Of a stretch of DNA of 33,220 bases, positions 7,351 to 15,541 are shown in pieces. The notes beneath the pieces are model-generated. The model was not told where the DNA came from and searched no databases. It saw only the letters and a list, made by a program, of their open reading frames with translations. The DNA is from JBDNFP01 sp041689775. GTDB lineage: Bacteria > Bacteroidota > Bacteroidia > Cytophagales > Spirosomataceae. Within the stretch, counting starts at the first letter, position 1, and every line of letters starts with the position of its first letter. The stretch lies in NCBI GenBank assembly GCA_041689775.1, contig JBDNFP010000117.1, positions 1 to 33,220 of the forward strand. The letters run 5' to 3'. Made by a program: the position numbers and the translations under genes.

Positions 7351-8091
7351 CTATTCGAAATTTAAACAGAGCGTAACGGTATGAGTGGTCAGGCGGTTGA
7401 TTCCAACGCTCACCGAGTTGTTAGCGGGTTGTATCATATTCCCCAATCCGTGTGAAAAACGTAGTTCTGGGGCAAACTTAAAGAACTGAAAAAACTGTTC
7501 AAAACCCACTCCGTAGTCTACGGTGAAGTCGGAGGTTTTGGTTTCAAGTCGATTGCTGATACTACCGCCGCTCCGGCTACGCTTTACGTTGGTTTCTACG
7601 CCGAGCGTGATGCCGGCAATTAAGTACATCCGGGTATTGGCCCGACGAACTGATTTGTATTTCAAAAGCAGGGGGATTTCAATCCATGTCGATTCGCGTC
7701 GTTCGGTGCGTTCAGTGCCGCCCGGATAGCTGTATTTTACCTGCCTTTCGTACAACGATACCGACGGGGTCGTTCGGAGGTCAAAGTGATCATTCAGGAA
7801 GGCATTAACCGTAAAACCCATGCGGAATGAGGCTTGGCTGGGCGATTGAATGGCAAATGCAGAGTCAGACTCTAGGAAAGTATCACTATGCCGGATCGAA
7901 AAGCGCGTTACGGGCATAGCAAACAAAAAGCCGTAGTGTATTGGTTTATCGTCATAGAACTCCATGTGCTTCCTTATGTAGCCGCTCCCCTGTGAGTGGG
8001 CACGAATAGAGAAGAAAAGGCACAGGAATAGAATGGCCGCTATTTTTGGCCTACATAAATGGAGCAAATTCCGAAGGTGAGTGGTATGCAT
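7351..8091 (-). CDS. porT: PorT family outer-membrane beta-barrel protein (type IX secretion/gliding)
   Basis: 246 residues with a signal peptide (KIAAILFLCLFFSIRAHSQ) and then alternating beta strands typical of an outer-membrane barrel, ending with an aromatic C-terminus (TLCLNFE). PorT is needed for type IX secretion in Bacteroidota. In this phylum it commonly lies directly downstream of ubiE, as here, and that synteny is a main part of the assignment. The start overlaps ubiE by 52 bases. The in-frame TTG inside 'RNLLHL' would shorten but not remove the overlap. Other outer-membrane beta-barrel proteins of the same fold are an alternative. The RIRHSDTF and PSQASFRMGF segments fit the PorT pattern of periplasmic turns. 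Confidence 0.75.
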   Translation of the reverse strand: MHTTHLRNLLHLCRPKIAAILFLCLFFSIRAHSQGSGYIRKHMEFYDDKPIHYGFLFAMPVTRFSIRHSDTFLESDSAFAIQSPSQASFRMGFTVNAFLNDHFDLRTTPSVSLYERQVKYSYPGGTERTERRESTWIEIPLLLKYKSVRRANTRMYLIAGITLGVETNVKRSRSGGSISNRLETKTSDFTVDYGVGFEQFFQFFKFAPELRFSHGLGNMIQPANNSVSVGINRLTTHTVTLCLNFE

Positions 8092-8762
8092 TTAGTGTTG
8101 GTAAATCCAGCTTTTTCAAAGATAGTGAGAAAATCATTTCCGTCGGGAAATGCCTGCACCGATTCCGGTAGGTAGGTATAGGCTGAGGTATCCTTCGAAA
8201 TAATCTTACCAATTAAGGGTAAAATATACTTGAAATAAAAGTTGTAGATCTGTTTGAATGGAAAGGATTTTGGTTTGGAAAATTCAACAACTATGCATGT
8301 TCCATCTCTCCGCATGACCCGCTGCATATCAGTAAGCCCGGCCAAAAGATTCTCGAAGTTACGTACACCAAACGAAACGATAACAGCATCGAAATAATTG
8401 TCTGTAAAAGGCAAACTTTCCGAATCGCCACTCCGTAGCTCAATTATTTCCTGCTTGCCTAACTTTTTGATTTTCTGGCGACCCACGGACAGCATACCTT
8501 CTGAAATATCTACGCCGATAATCTTTTCTGGTTTTAGAGCCAAAGCTTCAATGGCAAAGTCCCCCGTTCCGGTGGCGATATCCAGAATAGTCTTGGGTTG
8601 CTCTTTTTGCAATAGACGAATAGCTTTTTTACGCCAGTAAATATCGATTCCTCCGCTCAGTAGGTGGTTGAGAAAATCGTATTTGGGAGAAATGTTATCA
8701 AACATTTCCGCAACTTGTTCGCGCTTACTATTATCTTTATCTTTATAAGGTACTACACTCAT
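8040..8762 (-). CDS. ubiE: Demethylmenaquinone methyltransferase UbiE/MenG
   Basis: 240 residues, the normal family length. It carries out the last step of menaquinone synthesis, the SAM-dependent C-methylation of demethylmenaquinone. Visible signatures: FDNISPKYDFLNHLLSGGID at about 21-40, the SAM-binding loop LDIATGTGDF at 60-69, the ISEGML acidic-loop region, the family motif VSFGVRNFENL, and VVEFSKP with the Phe/Tyr-rich stretch that follows. It is cytoplasmic and probably membrane-associated. It forms an operon with porT, which overlaps its 3' end. A promoter with good spacing lies 26-55 bases upstream of its ATG. Confidence 0.95.
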   Translation of the reverse strand: MSVVPYKDKDNSKREQVAEMFDNISPKYDFLNHLLSGGIDIYWRKKAIRLLQKEQPKTILDIATGTGDFAIEALALKPEKIIGVDISEGMLSVGRQKIKKLGKQEIIELRSGDSESLPFTDNYFDAVIVSFGVRNFENLLAGLTDMQRVMRRDGTCIVVEFSKPKSFPFKQIYNFYFKYILPLIGKIISKDTSAYTYLPESVQAFPDGNDFLTIFEKAGFTNTKCIPLTFGICSIYVGQK

Positions 8763-8787
8763 GAGTTGTATTTTTCAAAATTGGCAA

Positions 8788-8817
8788 CAAAAGTAGGGGT
8801 TATTCCCGTTTCTTAAA
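8788..8817 (-). promoter_or_regulatory. Promoter of ubiE-porT
   Basis: Minus-strand -7 box TACTTTTG (forward 8788-8795) matches TAnnTTTG. A TTT lies 19 bases further upstream (8815-8817), the spacing seen for the Bacteroidota -33 element. Transcription would start near 8781, about 20 bases before the ATG. Confidence 0.55.
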
Positions 8818-8925
8818 CTACCAACCCCCCGGAAAGTTCGCCTACCCTCTTGATTTAATTGGATTAAATAGCCAAGGTTAGAGACTAAATTTTTATTTTT
8901 ATTACATTCACAAACTTCCAAACGG

Positions 8926-10128
8926 ATGGTATTACGTAAATTTTTACTAACTTTTTCATTGCTCCTGACTGGCCTAGTTGTATTGGCACAGGGAAGAATT
9001 AGTGTACAAAAAACGGAGTCTCCGGAACCCCAGAAGTTTACTGTTCGGGAACTCTCACCGTATTCAGTAACCTTGCGCGGAGGACTCACGCAGTTTTTTG
9101 GCGAGCTCAATACGCAGGATATGCGGTTTATGGGTAGTGCCAGCCTCAACGCAAAGGTTCAACCCGCGCTGACGATGGGCCTTAACTACACCCGAGGTAG
9201 GATTGGTGGGGAAAAAGTAGAGTTTTTTAACTCATACTTCATCAATAATTTTAGTTCAATTTCTCTATTCGCTAACTGGGATCTTACTGAGCAATTTAGT
9301 CGTTACAATGATAATAAGCTACACATTGGAGTATACGGTGGTATCGGAATGATGTATTTCAGCGCCGAAGCATTTGATCTTACTACCAACGAGAGGCTTC
9401 GCTTTACCAATAGTGATGTAAGTGGCCGCACACCGCTTTTTCTGAAGTACGGCTCCCCCAAAGGTCGACTGGGTGTAAATCAAACCCACGAGCGGACAGT
9501 ACCCTTCGGTGTTACCTTTGATTACCATATTAATAAGACATGGCAAATTGGCTTGGATTATCGGTTTTATTTTGTCCGAAATGATAAGTTAGATGCTACT
9601 TCGGGGCAGAGTCTTCTCAATCCCGAAGAGGCAAAAACGTACAGTAATACTCCTAACGATAAGTTTAGCTTTCTTTCTTTGGCCCTGACGCATCGGATTT
9701 CAAGTAAGCCTAAAGACTCAGACAAGGACGGTATTCCTGACGACCGCGACCGCTGTCCGGACACCCCCGGCAGCGCTAAGTTTTTTGGTTGTCCGGATAC
9801 GGATGGTGATGGTATTCCCGATTATGTAGATCGCTGCCCTACCGTGGCGGGTCCCGCGGGTACGCGAGGCTGTCCTGATAGTGACGGTGATGGCGTGGTG
9901 GATCGACTAGACGAGTGTCCCACTATTCCAGGAACGTTCAAAGGGTGCCCCGACCGTGACGGTGATGGCGTAAAGGATGAATTTGATACCTGTCCGGACG
10001 TTCCGGGACTGGTTCGCTTTGGTGGTTGCCCGGATACGGATGGTGATGGTATCCCCGATCAGGTAGATAAATGCCCCGAAAAGCCCGGTACATACGAAAA
10101 CGGTGGTTGTCCGGTAGGTTCTAAATAG
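8926..10128 (+). CDS. Outer-membrane barrel protein with five thrombospondin type 3 calcium-binding repeats
   Basis: 400 residues. A signal peptide (MVLRKFLLTFSLLLTGLVVLAQ) is followed by a roughly 240-residue beta-rich region with aromatic strand ends, consistent with an outer-membrane barrel. From residue about 264 there are five repeats of the form D-x-D-x-DG-I/V-x-D-x-x-D-x-CP, each closed by a GCP turn; this is the thrombospondin type 3 calcium-binding pattern. In OprF/OmpA-type proteins such repeats link the barrel to a peptidoglycan-binding OmpA domain. Here the chain ends directly after the last repeat (NGGCPVGSK) with no OmpA domain, and a very long hairpin follows the stop, so no lost 3' end is apparent. 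It is divergent from ubiE. Role unknown: probably a surface or envelope structural protein. Confidence 0.85.
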   Translation: MVLRKFLLTFSLLLTGLVVLAQGRISVQKTESPEPQKFTVRELSPYSVTLRGGLTQFFGELNTQDMRFMGSASLNAKVQPALTMGLNYTRGRIGGEKVEFFNSYFINNFSSISLFANWDLTEQFSRYNDNKLHIGVYGGIGMMYFSAEAFDLTTNERLRFTNSDVSGRTPLFLKYGSPKGRLGVNQTHERTVPFGVTFDYHINKTWQIGLDYRFYFVRNDKLDATSGQSLLNPEEAKTYSNTPNDKFSFLSLALTHRISSKPKDSDKDGIPDDRDRCPDTPGSAKFFGCPDTDGDGIPDYVDRCPTVAGPAGTRGCPDSDGDGVVDRLDECPTIPGTFKGCPDRDGDGVKDEFDTCPDVPGLVRFGGCPDTDGDGIPDQVDKCPEKPGTYENGGCPVGSK

Positions 10129-10139
10129 ACTAAAATTCG

Positions 10140-10198
10140 TACCACTTATATATAGGAAGGCCGCTCCAAAAGAGCGGCCTTCCTATATATAAGTGGTA
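10140..10198. terminator. Bidirectional terminator: 27-bp perfect hairpin between convergent genes
   Basis: The left arm 10140-10166 and right arm 10172-10198 are perfect reverse complements, with a 5-base loop (CAAAA). The core is AAGGCCGCTC/GAGCGGCCTT flanked by an alternating TATATA arm. It lies 11 bases after the calcium-repeat gene and 15 bases after the purF stop on the other strand, so it can end both transcripts. A stem this long without a T tract is unusual. Confidence 0.8.
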
Positions 10199-10213
10199 GT
10201 AAGACTGAATTCC

Positions 10214-12106
10214 TTAGTAGGCTCTTACTAGCTTACCTTCGTGGAAGTTAACGTAAGCCTTGTTGACTACCGTATTTCCTCCTTTGGTGGGATAGTCTCC
10301 GGTAAAGTACCAGTCGCCAGTGTGGTTAGGACAAGCAACATGCAGGTTGTCCACGGTCTGGAAAATAACGGATACTTCTGCCTTCATATCCTCAGGACTG
10401 ATAATCTCAGCCACTTTTTCGGATACCTCGTCGTCGGTAAACTGATCGTAGAGTGCTTTTACGTAATTGGCGGAGTGCGCATTTTGCGAAGCAAGATTCG
10501 CCACGCATTGAGTGTACACATCTTCGCGCATGTACTCCATTTCGCGCTCTTCGAGTAGTTTCAGCATGGCACGGAAGGCCACGAAGTCTTTCATTTTTGA
10601 CATATCAATACCGTAGCAGTCCGGGAAACGAATTTGCGGGGCAGATGATACAATCACGATTTTTTTGGGACCTAAGCCATCCAGCATTTTTAGGATACTT
10701 TTTTCCAGCGTAGTGCCGCGTACAATGGAGTCATCAATCACTACGACGGTGTCAATTCCTTTGCGAACTACCTCGAACGTTGTATCATACACGCTTGACA
10801 CCATGTCGTCGCGCAGGTTATCGGCGGTTATAAAGGTACGAGACTTTACGTCCTTGGTCACCAGCTTTTCAATGCGAGGCCGGAAGGATAGTACACGGTC
10901 GAGTTCTTCTTCAAATAAAATACCCTCCATGATCGCGCGCTTACGCTTCTGGGATAAGTATTCCTCTAAACCTTCGATCATGCCAAAAAAGGAAGTTTCG
11001 GCGGTATTGGGGATATAAGAAAAAATCGTGTTTTCTAAGTCGTAATCAATTTCTTTGAGAATTTGCGGAATCAGGAGCTTACCTAGTTGCTTACGTTCGT
11101 TGTATATATCGGGATCGGTGCCTCTTGAAAAGTAGATACGCTCAAAGCTACACGAGCGCTTGGGAAGTTGAGGAAGGATCGACATTTCGTTGTACTCACC
11201 TTCTTTATTGATGATCAGCGCACTACCCGGAGTAACCTCCATGATCTGATCATACTCTACGTCAAAGGCCGCTTTGATGGCTTGTTTTTCCGAAGCAACT
11301 ACTACCACTTCATCATCGGCATAATAGTAGGCCGGACGGATACCGGCGGGGTCGCGCATGACGAAGGCGGCTCCGTGGCCGGTCATACCACACATGGCGT
11401 ATCCACCGTCAAAATCCCGGCAAGAACGCTCCAAAACGCGTTGCATGTCTATGTTTTCTTCAATGATATCTGACAGGATCGGGTTTTCCCATATTCCCTT
11501 GAAGCGATCAAAAACCCGTTGATTTTCTTCGTCGAGGAAATGGCCGATTTTTTCCATCACCGTAACGGTATCAACCTTATCTTTGGGATGCTGACCCAGC
11601 GATACAAGTTTTCCGAAAAGCTCATCTACGTTGGTCATGTTAAAGTTCCCAGCCATGACTAGGTTACGGCTACGCCAGTTGCTCTGCCGGAGCATCGGGT
11701 GGCAGTTTTCTACCTCATTAGAGCCGTGGGTTCCGTAGCGGAGGTGGCCAAGCCAAAGCTCACCGGTGAAAGCGAGGTTTTCTTGCAGCCAACGAGCATC
11801 AAATGTTCGTTCTTTATTATTTTTGAGCCCTTTGCGGAACTTCTTGTGAATTTTCTGGAAGATGTCTGCCACCGGTTGGGGTTCAACAGACCGGTACCTG
11901 CTAATGTAGCGCTTACCGGGAGGTACTTCGATTTTGATGTTGGCTACTCCGGCTCCGTCTTGCCCTCTGTTGACCTGCTTCTGCATCATTACTGATAGCT
12001 TGTGAACAGCATACAGGGGTGTTTCATACTTATCAATGAAATACTGATAAGGCTTGCGCAAACGGATGAGTGCAATACCGCACTCATGCTTGATGGCGTC
12101 GCTCAT
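10214..12106 (-). CDS. purF: Amidophosphoribosyltransferase, long Bacteroidota form
   Basis: 630 residues. It catalyses the first committed step of purine synthesis: PRPP plus glutamine gives phosphoribosylamine. The N-terminal class II glutaminase domain begins with HECGIA (nucleophile Cys9) and shows NRGQDGAG, LGHLRYGTHG and the GNFNMTN block. The C-terminal phosphoribosyltransferase domain has the PRPP-binding signature VVVIDDSIVRGTT (about 454-466) and the SSAPQIRFPDCYGIDM block. Ordinary PurF is about 500 residues. The extra length lies between the domains and at the C-terminus (NHTGDWYFTGDYPTKGG), as I know for a second PurF type in Bacteroidota. Monocistronic; a good -7 box is found about 115 bases upstream. 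Confidence 0.92.
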   Translation of the reverse strand: MSDAIKHECGIALIRLRKPYQYFIDKYETPLYAVHKLSVMMQKQVNRGQDGAGVANIKIEVPPGKRYISRYRSVEPQPVADIFQKIHKKFRKGLKNNKERTFDARWLQENLAFTGELWLGHLRYGTHGSNEVENCHPMLRQSNWRSRNLVMAGNFNMTNVDELFGKLVSLGQHPKDKVDTVTVMEKIGHFLDEENQRVFDRFKGIWENPILSDIIEENIDMQRVLERSCRDFDGGYAMCGMTGHGAAFVMRDPAGIRPAYYYADDEVVVVASEKQAIKAAFDVEYDQIMEVTPGSALIINKEGEYNEMSILPQLPKRSCSFERIYFSRGTDPDIYNERKQLGKLLIPQILKEIDYDLENTIFSYIPNTAETSFFGMIEGLEEYLSQKRKRAIMEGILFEEELDRVLSFRPRIEKLVTKDVKSRTFITADNLRDDMVSSVYDTTFEVVRKGIDTVVVIDDSIVRGTTLEKSILKMLDGLGPKKIVIVSSAPQIRFPDCYGIDMSKMKDFVAFRAMLKLLEEREMEYMREDVYTQCVANLASQNAHSANYVKALYDQFTDDEVSEKVAEIISPEDMKAEVSVIFQTVDNLHVACPNHTGDWYFTGDYPTKGGNTVVNKAYVNFHEGKLVRAY

Positions 12107-12220
12107 GAGATGATGAAAGTGTTATAGTATAAAATTGGTAGTCAGACTGTTACAATAACTTATCGTTGCTTGACACTTCGTAAACTCTTTCAAACTTATT
12201 TTAGTTCGATACCTATAATC

Positions 12221-12228
12221 CAAAGGTA
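12221..12228 (-). promoter_or_regulatory. Probable -7 box of purF
   Basis: Minus-strand TACCTTTG is a perfect TAnnTTTG match. The implied leader is about 108 nt. A clear -33 element at 19-21 bases is not visible, and I see no purine-riboswitch core in the leader. Confidence 0.4.
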
Positions 12229-12317
12229 CGAAATCCTTTGGGGTGGCTGTGATGAAAATATACAAATTTTTTGATTGAAATGAACTACACACTTCGTTAG
12301 TATACAAAATACACCCT

Positions 12318-13262
12318 ATGGAAAATAATCGCATGAACTGTTTCTATAAGAGGTACATAAATAGTGCCACAAGGCCCAGTTGTGTACGTAAAAAAAACAA
12401 TAGTTTACTGAGTAAAATCCTATTACTGTTATTGCTGCTTAGTACGGGAAGTCCGGTTTCGGCTCAGGGGGCGCTGCTCTGGAAAATAGAAGGGAACGGG
12501 ATTCAAAAACCCTCCTATCTATACGGGACCATTCACTTGATCTGTCCCACCGACTTTGTACTGACCGACACCCTGAAAGCATGCTTGAGACAAACGGAGC
12601 AGCTGACCCTTGAAATTGACATGGACGATCCGGGTATGATGATGGCGATGGCTGGGAGTATGATGATGAAAGAAAATAAGGTACTAAAAGACCTGCTGAA
12701 TACGGCGGAGTACCAACGTCTCAATGCCTATTTTAAAGACTCGGTAGGTATGAATATCGCCGCACTCGAGCGCGCCAAACCTTTTGTACTGATGAGTATT
12801 TTGCTGAACCGAGTGCTGGCCTGTGAGCCGCAGTCCTATGAATTATCGCTGATGACTCTGGCCAAACAGCAGCAAGCCGAGGTGGTGGGCTTGGAAACGA
12901 TTGAAGAGCAAATGGCGGTTTTTGATTCTATTCCCTACAAAGAGCAGGCTACCATGGTGATGGGACTGATTGATAGCCTGCCGCAGGCAAGACGAGAGTT
13001 TGGTAAAATGGTGGAGCTGTACAAGCAGCAGAATCTGGACGCTCTCTACGCTCTGACCTCGAAGAGTGATTTTGACGTTGAAAAAAATCAGGAAGTACTA
13101 CTCACCGCCAGAAACCGGCGGTGGATACCTGTGATCCAAAAGCAGGTGGCCGAAAAACCTACTTTCATTGCGGTGGGGGCTGCTCATTTGGGAGGAGAAG
13201 TGGGCGTAATTGCGCTACTCCGCCAGCAGGGGTATACTTTAAGTCCGGTTGGTGGGCGATAA
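12318..13262 (+). CDS. TraB/GumN family protein (Tiki-like putative metalloprotease)
   Basis: 314 residues. After a basic start and a Leu-rich signal segment (KILLLLLLLSTGSPVSAQ, to about residue 50) comes the TraB/GumN fold: LLWKIEGNG, the paired motif YLYGTIHL (Gly-Thr-Ile-His at 70-73), LEIDMDD, the GLETIEEQ block and the closing AVGAAHLGGE. These two histidine-containing motifs define the family, which includes animal Tiki proteases; bacterial members are mostly of unknown substrate. Export suggests a periplasmic or outer-membrane location. A start at the ATG for Met6 is equally possible. It converges with nuoN, leaving two bases between the stops. Confidence 0.85.
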   Translation: MENNRMNCFYKRYINSATRPSCVRKKNNSLLSKILLLLLLLSTGSPVSAQGALLWKIEGNGIQKPSYLYGTIHLICPTDFVLTDTLKACLRQTEQLTLEIDMDDPGMMMAMAGSMMMKENKVLKDLLNTAEYQRLNAYFKDSVGMNIAALERAKPFVLMSILLNRVLACEPQSYELSLMTLAKQQQAEVVGLETIEEQMAVFDSIPYKEQATMVMGLIDSLPQARREFGKMVELYKQQNLDALYALTSKSDFDVEKNQEVLLTARNRRWIPVIQKQVAEKPTFIAVGAAHLGGEVGVIALLRQQGYTLSPVGGR

Positions 13263-13264
13263 GA

Positions 13265-14722
13265 TCAGAGCGTACTGATCCACTGCATCAGGAGTTCTGG
13301 CTTAAAGAATAGTAGTAAAATCGCTAGAAAGAGAACCCCTGATATGATCCGGCCACCGCTCAGATAAATTGGAGTAGCGGGTTCGGAAGAGGTATTTTTG
13401 AAGAAAAGTAAGTACGGAAGCCGCAGGTAGTAAGCCAGGGAAATGGCGGCGTTAAGGATACCACCCACCAGCAGCCATAGCATCCAGGGTTCGCCCATCA
13501 ATTGGTAACTATCCCAAAGACCAGAGAAGATAAGTAGCTTAGCCGTAAAGCCGACCGTCGGGGGTAATCCGGCCAGGGCTATCATTGTAACAGTAAGGGT
13601 AATGGAAATCCAGGGGTGCTTTTTGCCTAGTCCTTCGTAGTCGGTCAGTAGAGTTTCGGAACGAGGAGCCAGCAAATCAATGAGGAGAAATGCGGCCATG
13701 TTGAGTAGTATATAGGAGGCGGTATAAAAGGTGGCTCCTTCAAAACCCAGCTGGCTGTACGCCACTATACCCACAAGGAGGTACCCGGCCTGGGCAATAG
13801 ATGAATACGCCAGTAGCCGGCGGGCATTTTGCTGCCAGAGGGCGGTAACGTTCCCGACGGTAATACTTATGAGTGCGATACCTCCGAGCAGTGGTAAAAG
13901 ATCGGTGGGCCATGCACTCGAAACCCGCATCAGCACCAATACAACGGCGGCCTTAGGTGCAACCGACAAGAAAGATACCAGTGGGGTAGGGGCGGCTTCG
14001 TATACATCAGGTGCCCAGGCGTGAAACGGAACCAGCGATAATTTAAAGAGTAGTCCGCCCAGGGTCATCAGCATAGCGATGTTCATGACAAGGGGCGGAT
14101 TGGCCGATAACCCAATGCGCATAGCTTCGGCGGTTAGGTCGAGTGTACCGGTCAGGCCGTATAGTAATGAGATACCGTAGAGCATGACGGCGGAGCTTAC
14201 GGCTCCAAAAAGTAGGTATTTGAGTCCTCCTTCGGCGGCCTTCTTATACGGCGAAAGCGCCACAAGCAGGTAGGAACTTAACGACAGTAATTCCAGAGCC
14301 AGGTAGACCGTAAGCCAATGAGTGGCCATGCAAAGGAGGCTCATGCCCAGCACTGCGGCGATAAGAATGGCGTTTAGTTCGGGCGGAAACTTGTGCCGGA
14401 GTAAGCGGATATGCAGCAGAGCGAAAAGCCAAGCTCCCAGGATAAGCAATTTAAAAAACACAGCCTTATTATCCAGAAAAAGAAGGGGTTCAAACCGGTA
14501 GGCCGGAGGAGAGCCCCACTGGGCCAAGACGAGCCCCAGGGTAATAACCGCACCAGCTAGGGTAATCCGGAAGAGCCATCGTTCGGCTCTGGCTTTGGAG
14601 CCACAGCGGAATAACAGCAGTTCGGCAACGAGATATACCAAAAGAAATAAGGCCAGAAACAGTTCAGGAACGATTCCGGTCAGACTTCGACTGATGAGGG
14701 TGAGTTGTTCGTTTAGACTCAA
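13265..14722 (-). CDS. nuoN: NADH-quinone oxidoreductase subunit N
   Basis: 485 residues, nearly all hydrophobic, with about 14 membrane helices: an antiporter-like proton-pumping subunit of complex I that transfers electrons to menaquinone. The proton-antiporter core is visible: WLTVYLALELLSLSSYLLVAL with its conserved Glu, KYLLFGAVSSAVMLYGISLL, FKLSLVPFHAWAPDVYEAAPTP, LLAYSSIAQAGYLL and the late KLLIFSGL segment. The start appears to be TTG at 14720-14722, since no in-frame ATG lies upstream. A TACTTTTG box 23 bases upstream of the TTG supports this. No other nuo gene is next to it; its neighbours are a convergent TraB gene and a divergent unknown, so complex I genes are split in this genome. 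Confidence 0.95.
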   Translation of the reverse strand: MSLNEQLTLISRSLTGIVPELFLALFLLVYLVAELLLFRCGSKARAERWLFRITLAGAVITLGLVLAQWGSPPAYRFEPLLFLDNKAVFFKLLILGAWLFALLHIRLLRHKFPPELNAILIAAVLGMSLLCMATHWLTVYLALELLSLSSYLLVALSPYKKAAEGGLKYLLFGAVSSAVMLYGISLLYGLTGTLDLTAEAMRIGLSANPPLVMNIAMLMTLGGLLFKLSLVPFHAWAPDVYEAAPTPLVSFLSVAPKAAVVLVLMRVSSAWPTDLLPLLGGIALISITVGNVTALWQQNARRLLAYSSIAQAGYLLVGIVAYSQLGFEGATFYTASYILLNMAAFLLIDLLAPRSETLLTDYEGLGKKHPWISITLTVTMIALAGLPPTVGFTAKLLIFSGLWDSYQLMGEPWMLWLLVGGILNAAISLAYYLRLPYLLFFKNTSSEPATPIYLSGGRIISGVLFLAILLLFFKPELLMQWISTL

Positions 14723-14744
14723 AACAGATGGAATAATTTTTCAA

Positions 14745-14752
14745 CAAAAGTA
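14745..14752 (-). promoter_or_regulatory. -7 box of nuoN
   Basis: Minus-strand TACTTTTG (TAnnTTTG), the same octamer as at ubiE. The implied transcript start is about 16 bases before the TTG start codon. The -33 element is weak. Confidence 0.45.
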
Positions 14753-14863
14753 CACAAAGATGGTAGGGTTCACGAATAAAACTGTCATATTCCCCAACAA
14801 ACTACCGTAGAATCGCGCAGCTTAAACCGTAGACTTTTCATTACAAACATATTTAACCAGATC

Positions 14864-15541
14864 ATGAAAAAAATCATAGGTAGCCTTGTTGTTATCGTTT
14901 GTCTGATTTCAACGGCACAAGCACAGTTTATGTATGATGTCAACGGACGGGTAGTCAGTGAAATGAGCTACACGGACGTGGAAGGAACCCCTTTCTTTAC
15001 CGAAGGCTGGAATATCGGCCTCTTGTACCCCGTAAAAGGTAATCCGGTGGATGGCGTGAAGATGCGCTACGATGCCTACAAGGATGAATTAGAGTACGAA
15101 AAGGACGGGAAACTATACCGCCTCGGACCAGAAATAAAAGAATTCTCCTTCATGACCGCCGATGAGAAGTACATTTTTCGGAATGGATTCCCTTTGGTAG
15201 ATAACCAAATACCGGCCAGCTTTTACCGGGTATTGCACGACGGCACTACCACGCTTTTGAAGCGATACGAAATGAAAATGCGTCAAGAACGTCAGTATAA
15301 CTCGGCTACTACCACCAAGCGTTTTTTTATGGCGGAGGAGTTGTTCGTTCTGAAAGATGGCAAGATGACCGCTTTGAAAAAGAACGATAAGAAGGGTCTT
15401 TTGAGTTTACTAGCGGACGAAAAGAAACTGATGGAGTTTGCGATTAAAGAACAGGAGCTCAACTTTAAGAGTGATTTAGATATTGTCAAGCTCCTGGAAG
15501 AATACGATGCCTACAAGGCCGGAAGGAAAAGCAAAAACTGA
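14864..15541 (+). CDS. Exported hypothetical protein
   Basis: 225 residues with a clear signal peptide (MKKIIGSLVVIVCLISTAQA, cleavage near residue 20). The mature part is charged and rich in Tyr, Glu and Lys, with repeated short beta motifs (GRVVSEMSYTDVEGTPFF, LRY/MRYDAYKDELEYEKDGKLY) and a helical C-terminal region (LLSLLADEKKLMEFAIKEQEL). It has no lipobox and no membrane barrel pattern, so it is probably periplasmic. Family not recognised. It reads convergently to the response-regulator gene with no base between the stop codons (15541/15542). It is divergent from nuoN. Confidence 0.75.
   Translation: MKKIIGSLVVIVCLISTAQAQFMYDVNGRVVSEMSYTDVEGTPFFTEGWNIGLLYPVKGNPVDGVKMRYDAYKDELEYEKDGKLYRLGPEIKEFSFMTADEKYIFRNGFPLVDNQIPASFYRVLHDGTTTLLKRYEMKMRQERQYNSATTTKRFFMAEELFVLKDGKMTALKKNDKKGLLSLLADEKKLMEFAIKEQELNFKSDLDIVKLLEEYDAYKAGRKSKN

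Noticed and set aside
12107..12220. Possible purine riboswitch in the purF leader
   Set aside because: The roughly 108-nt leader shows neither the conserved loop residues nor a P1-P2-P3 pattern that I can recognise.
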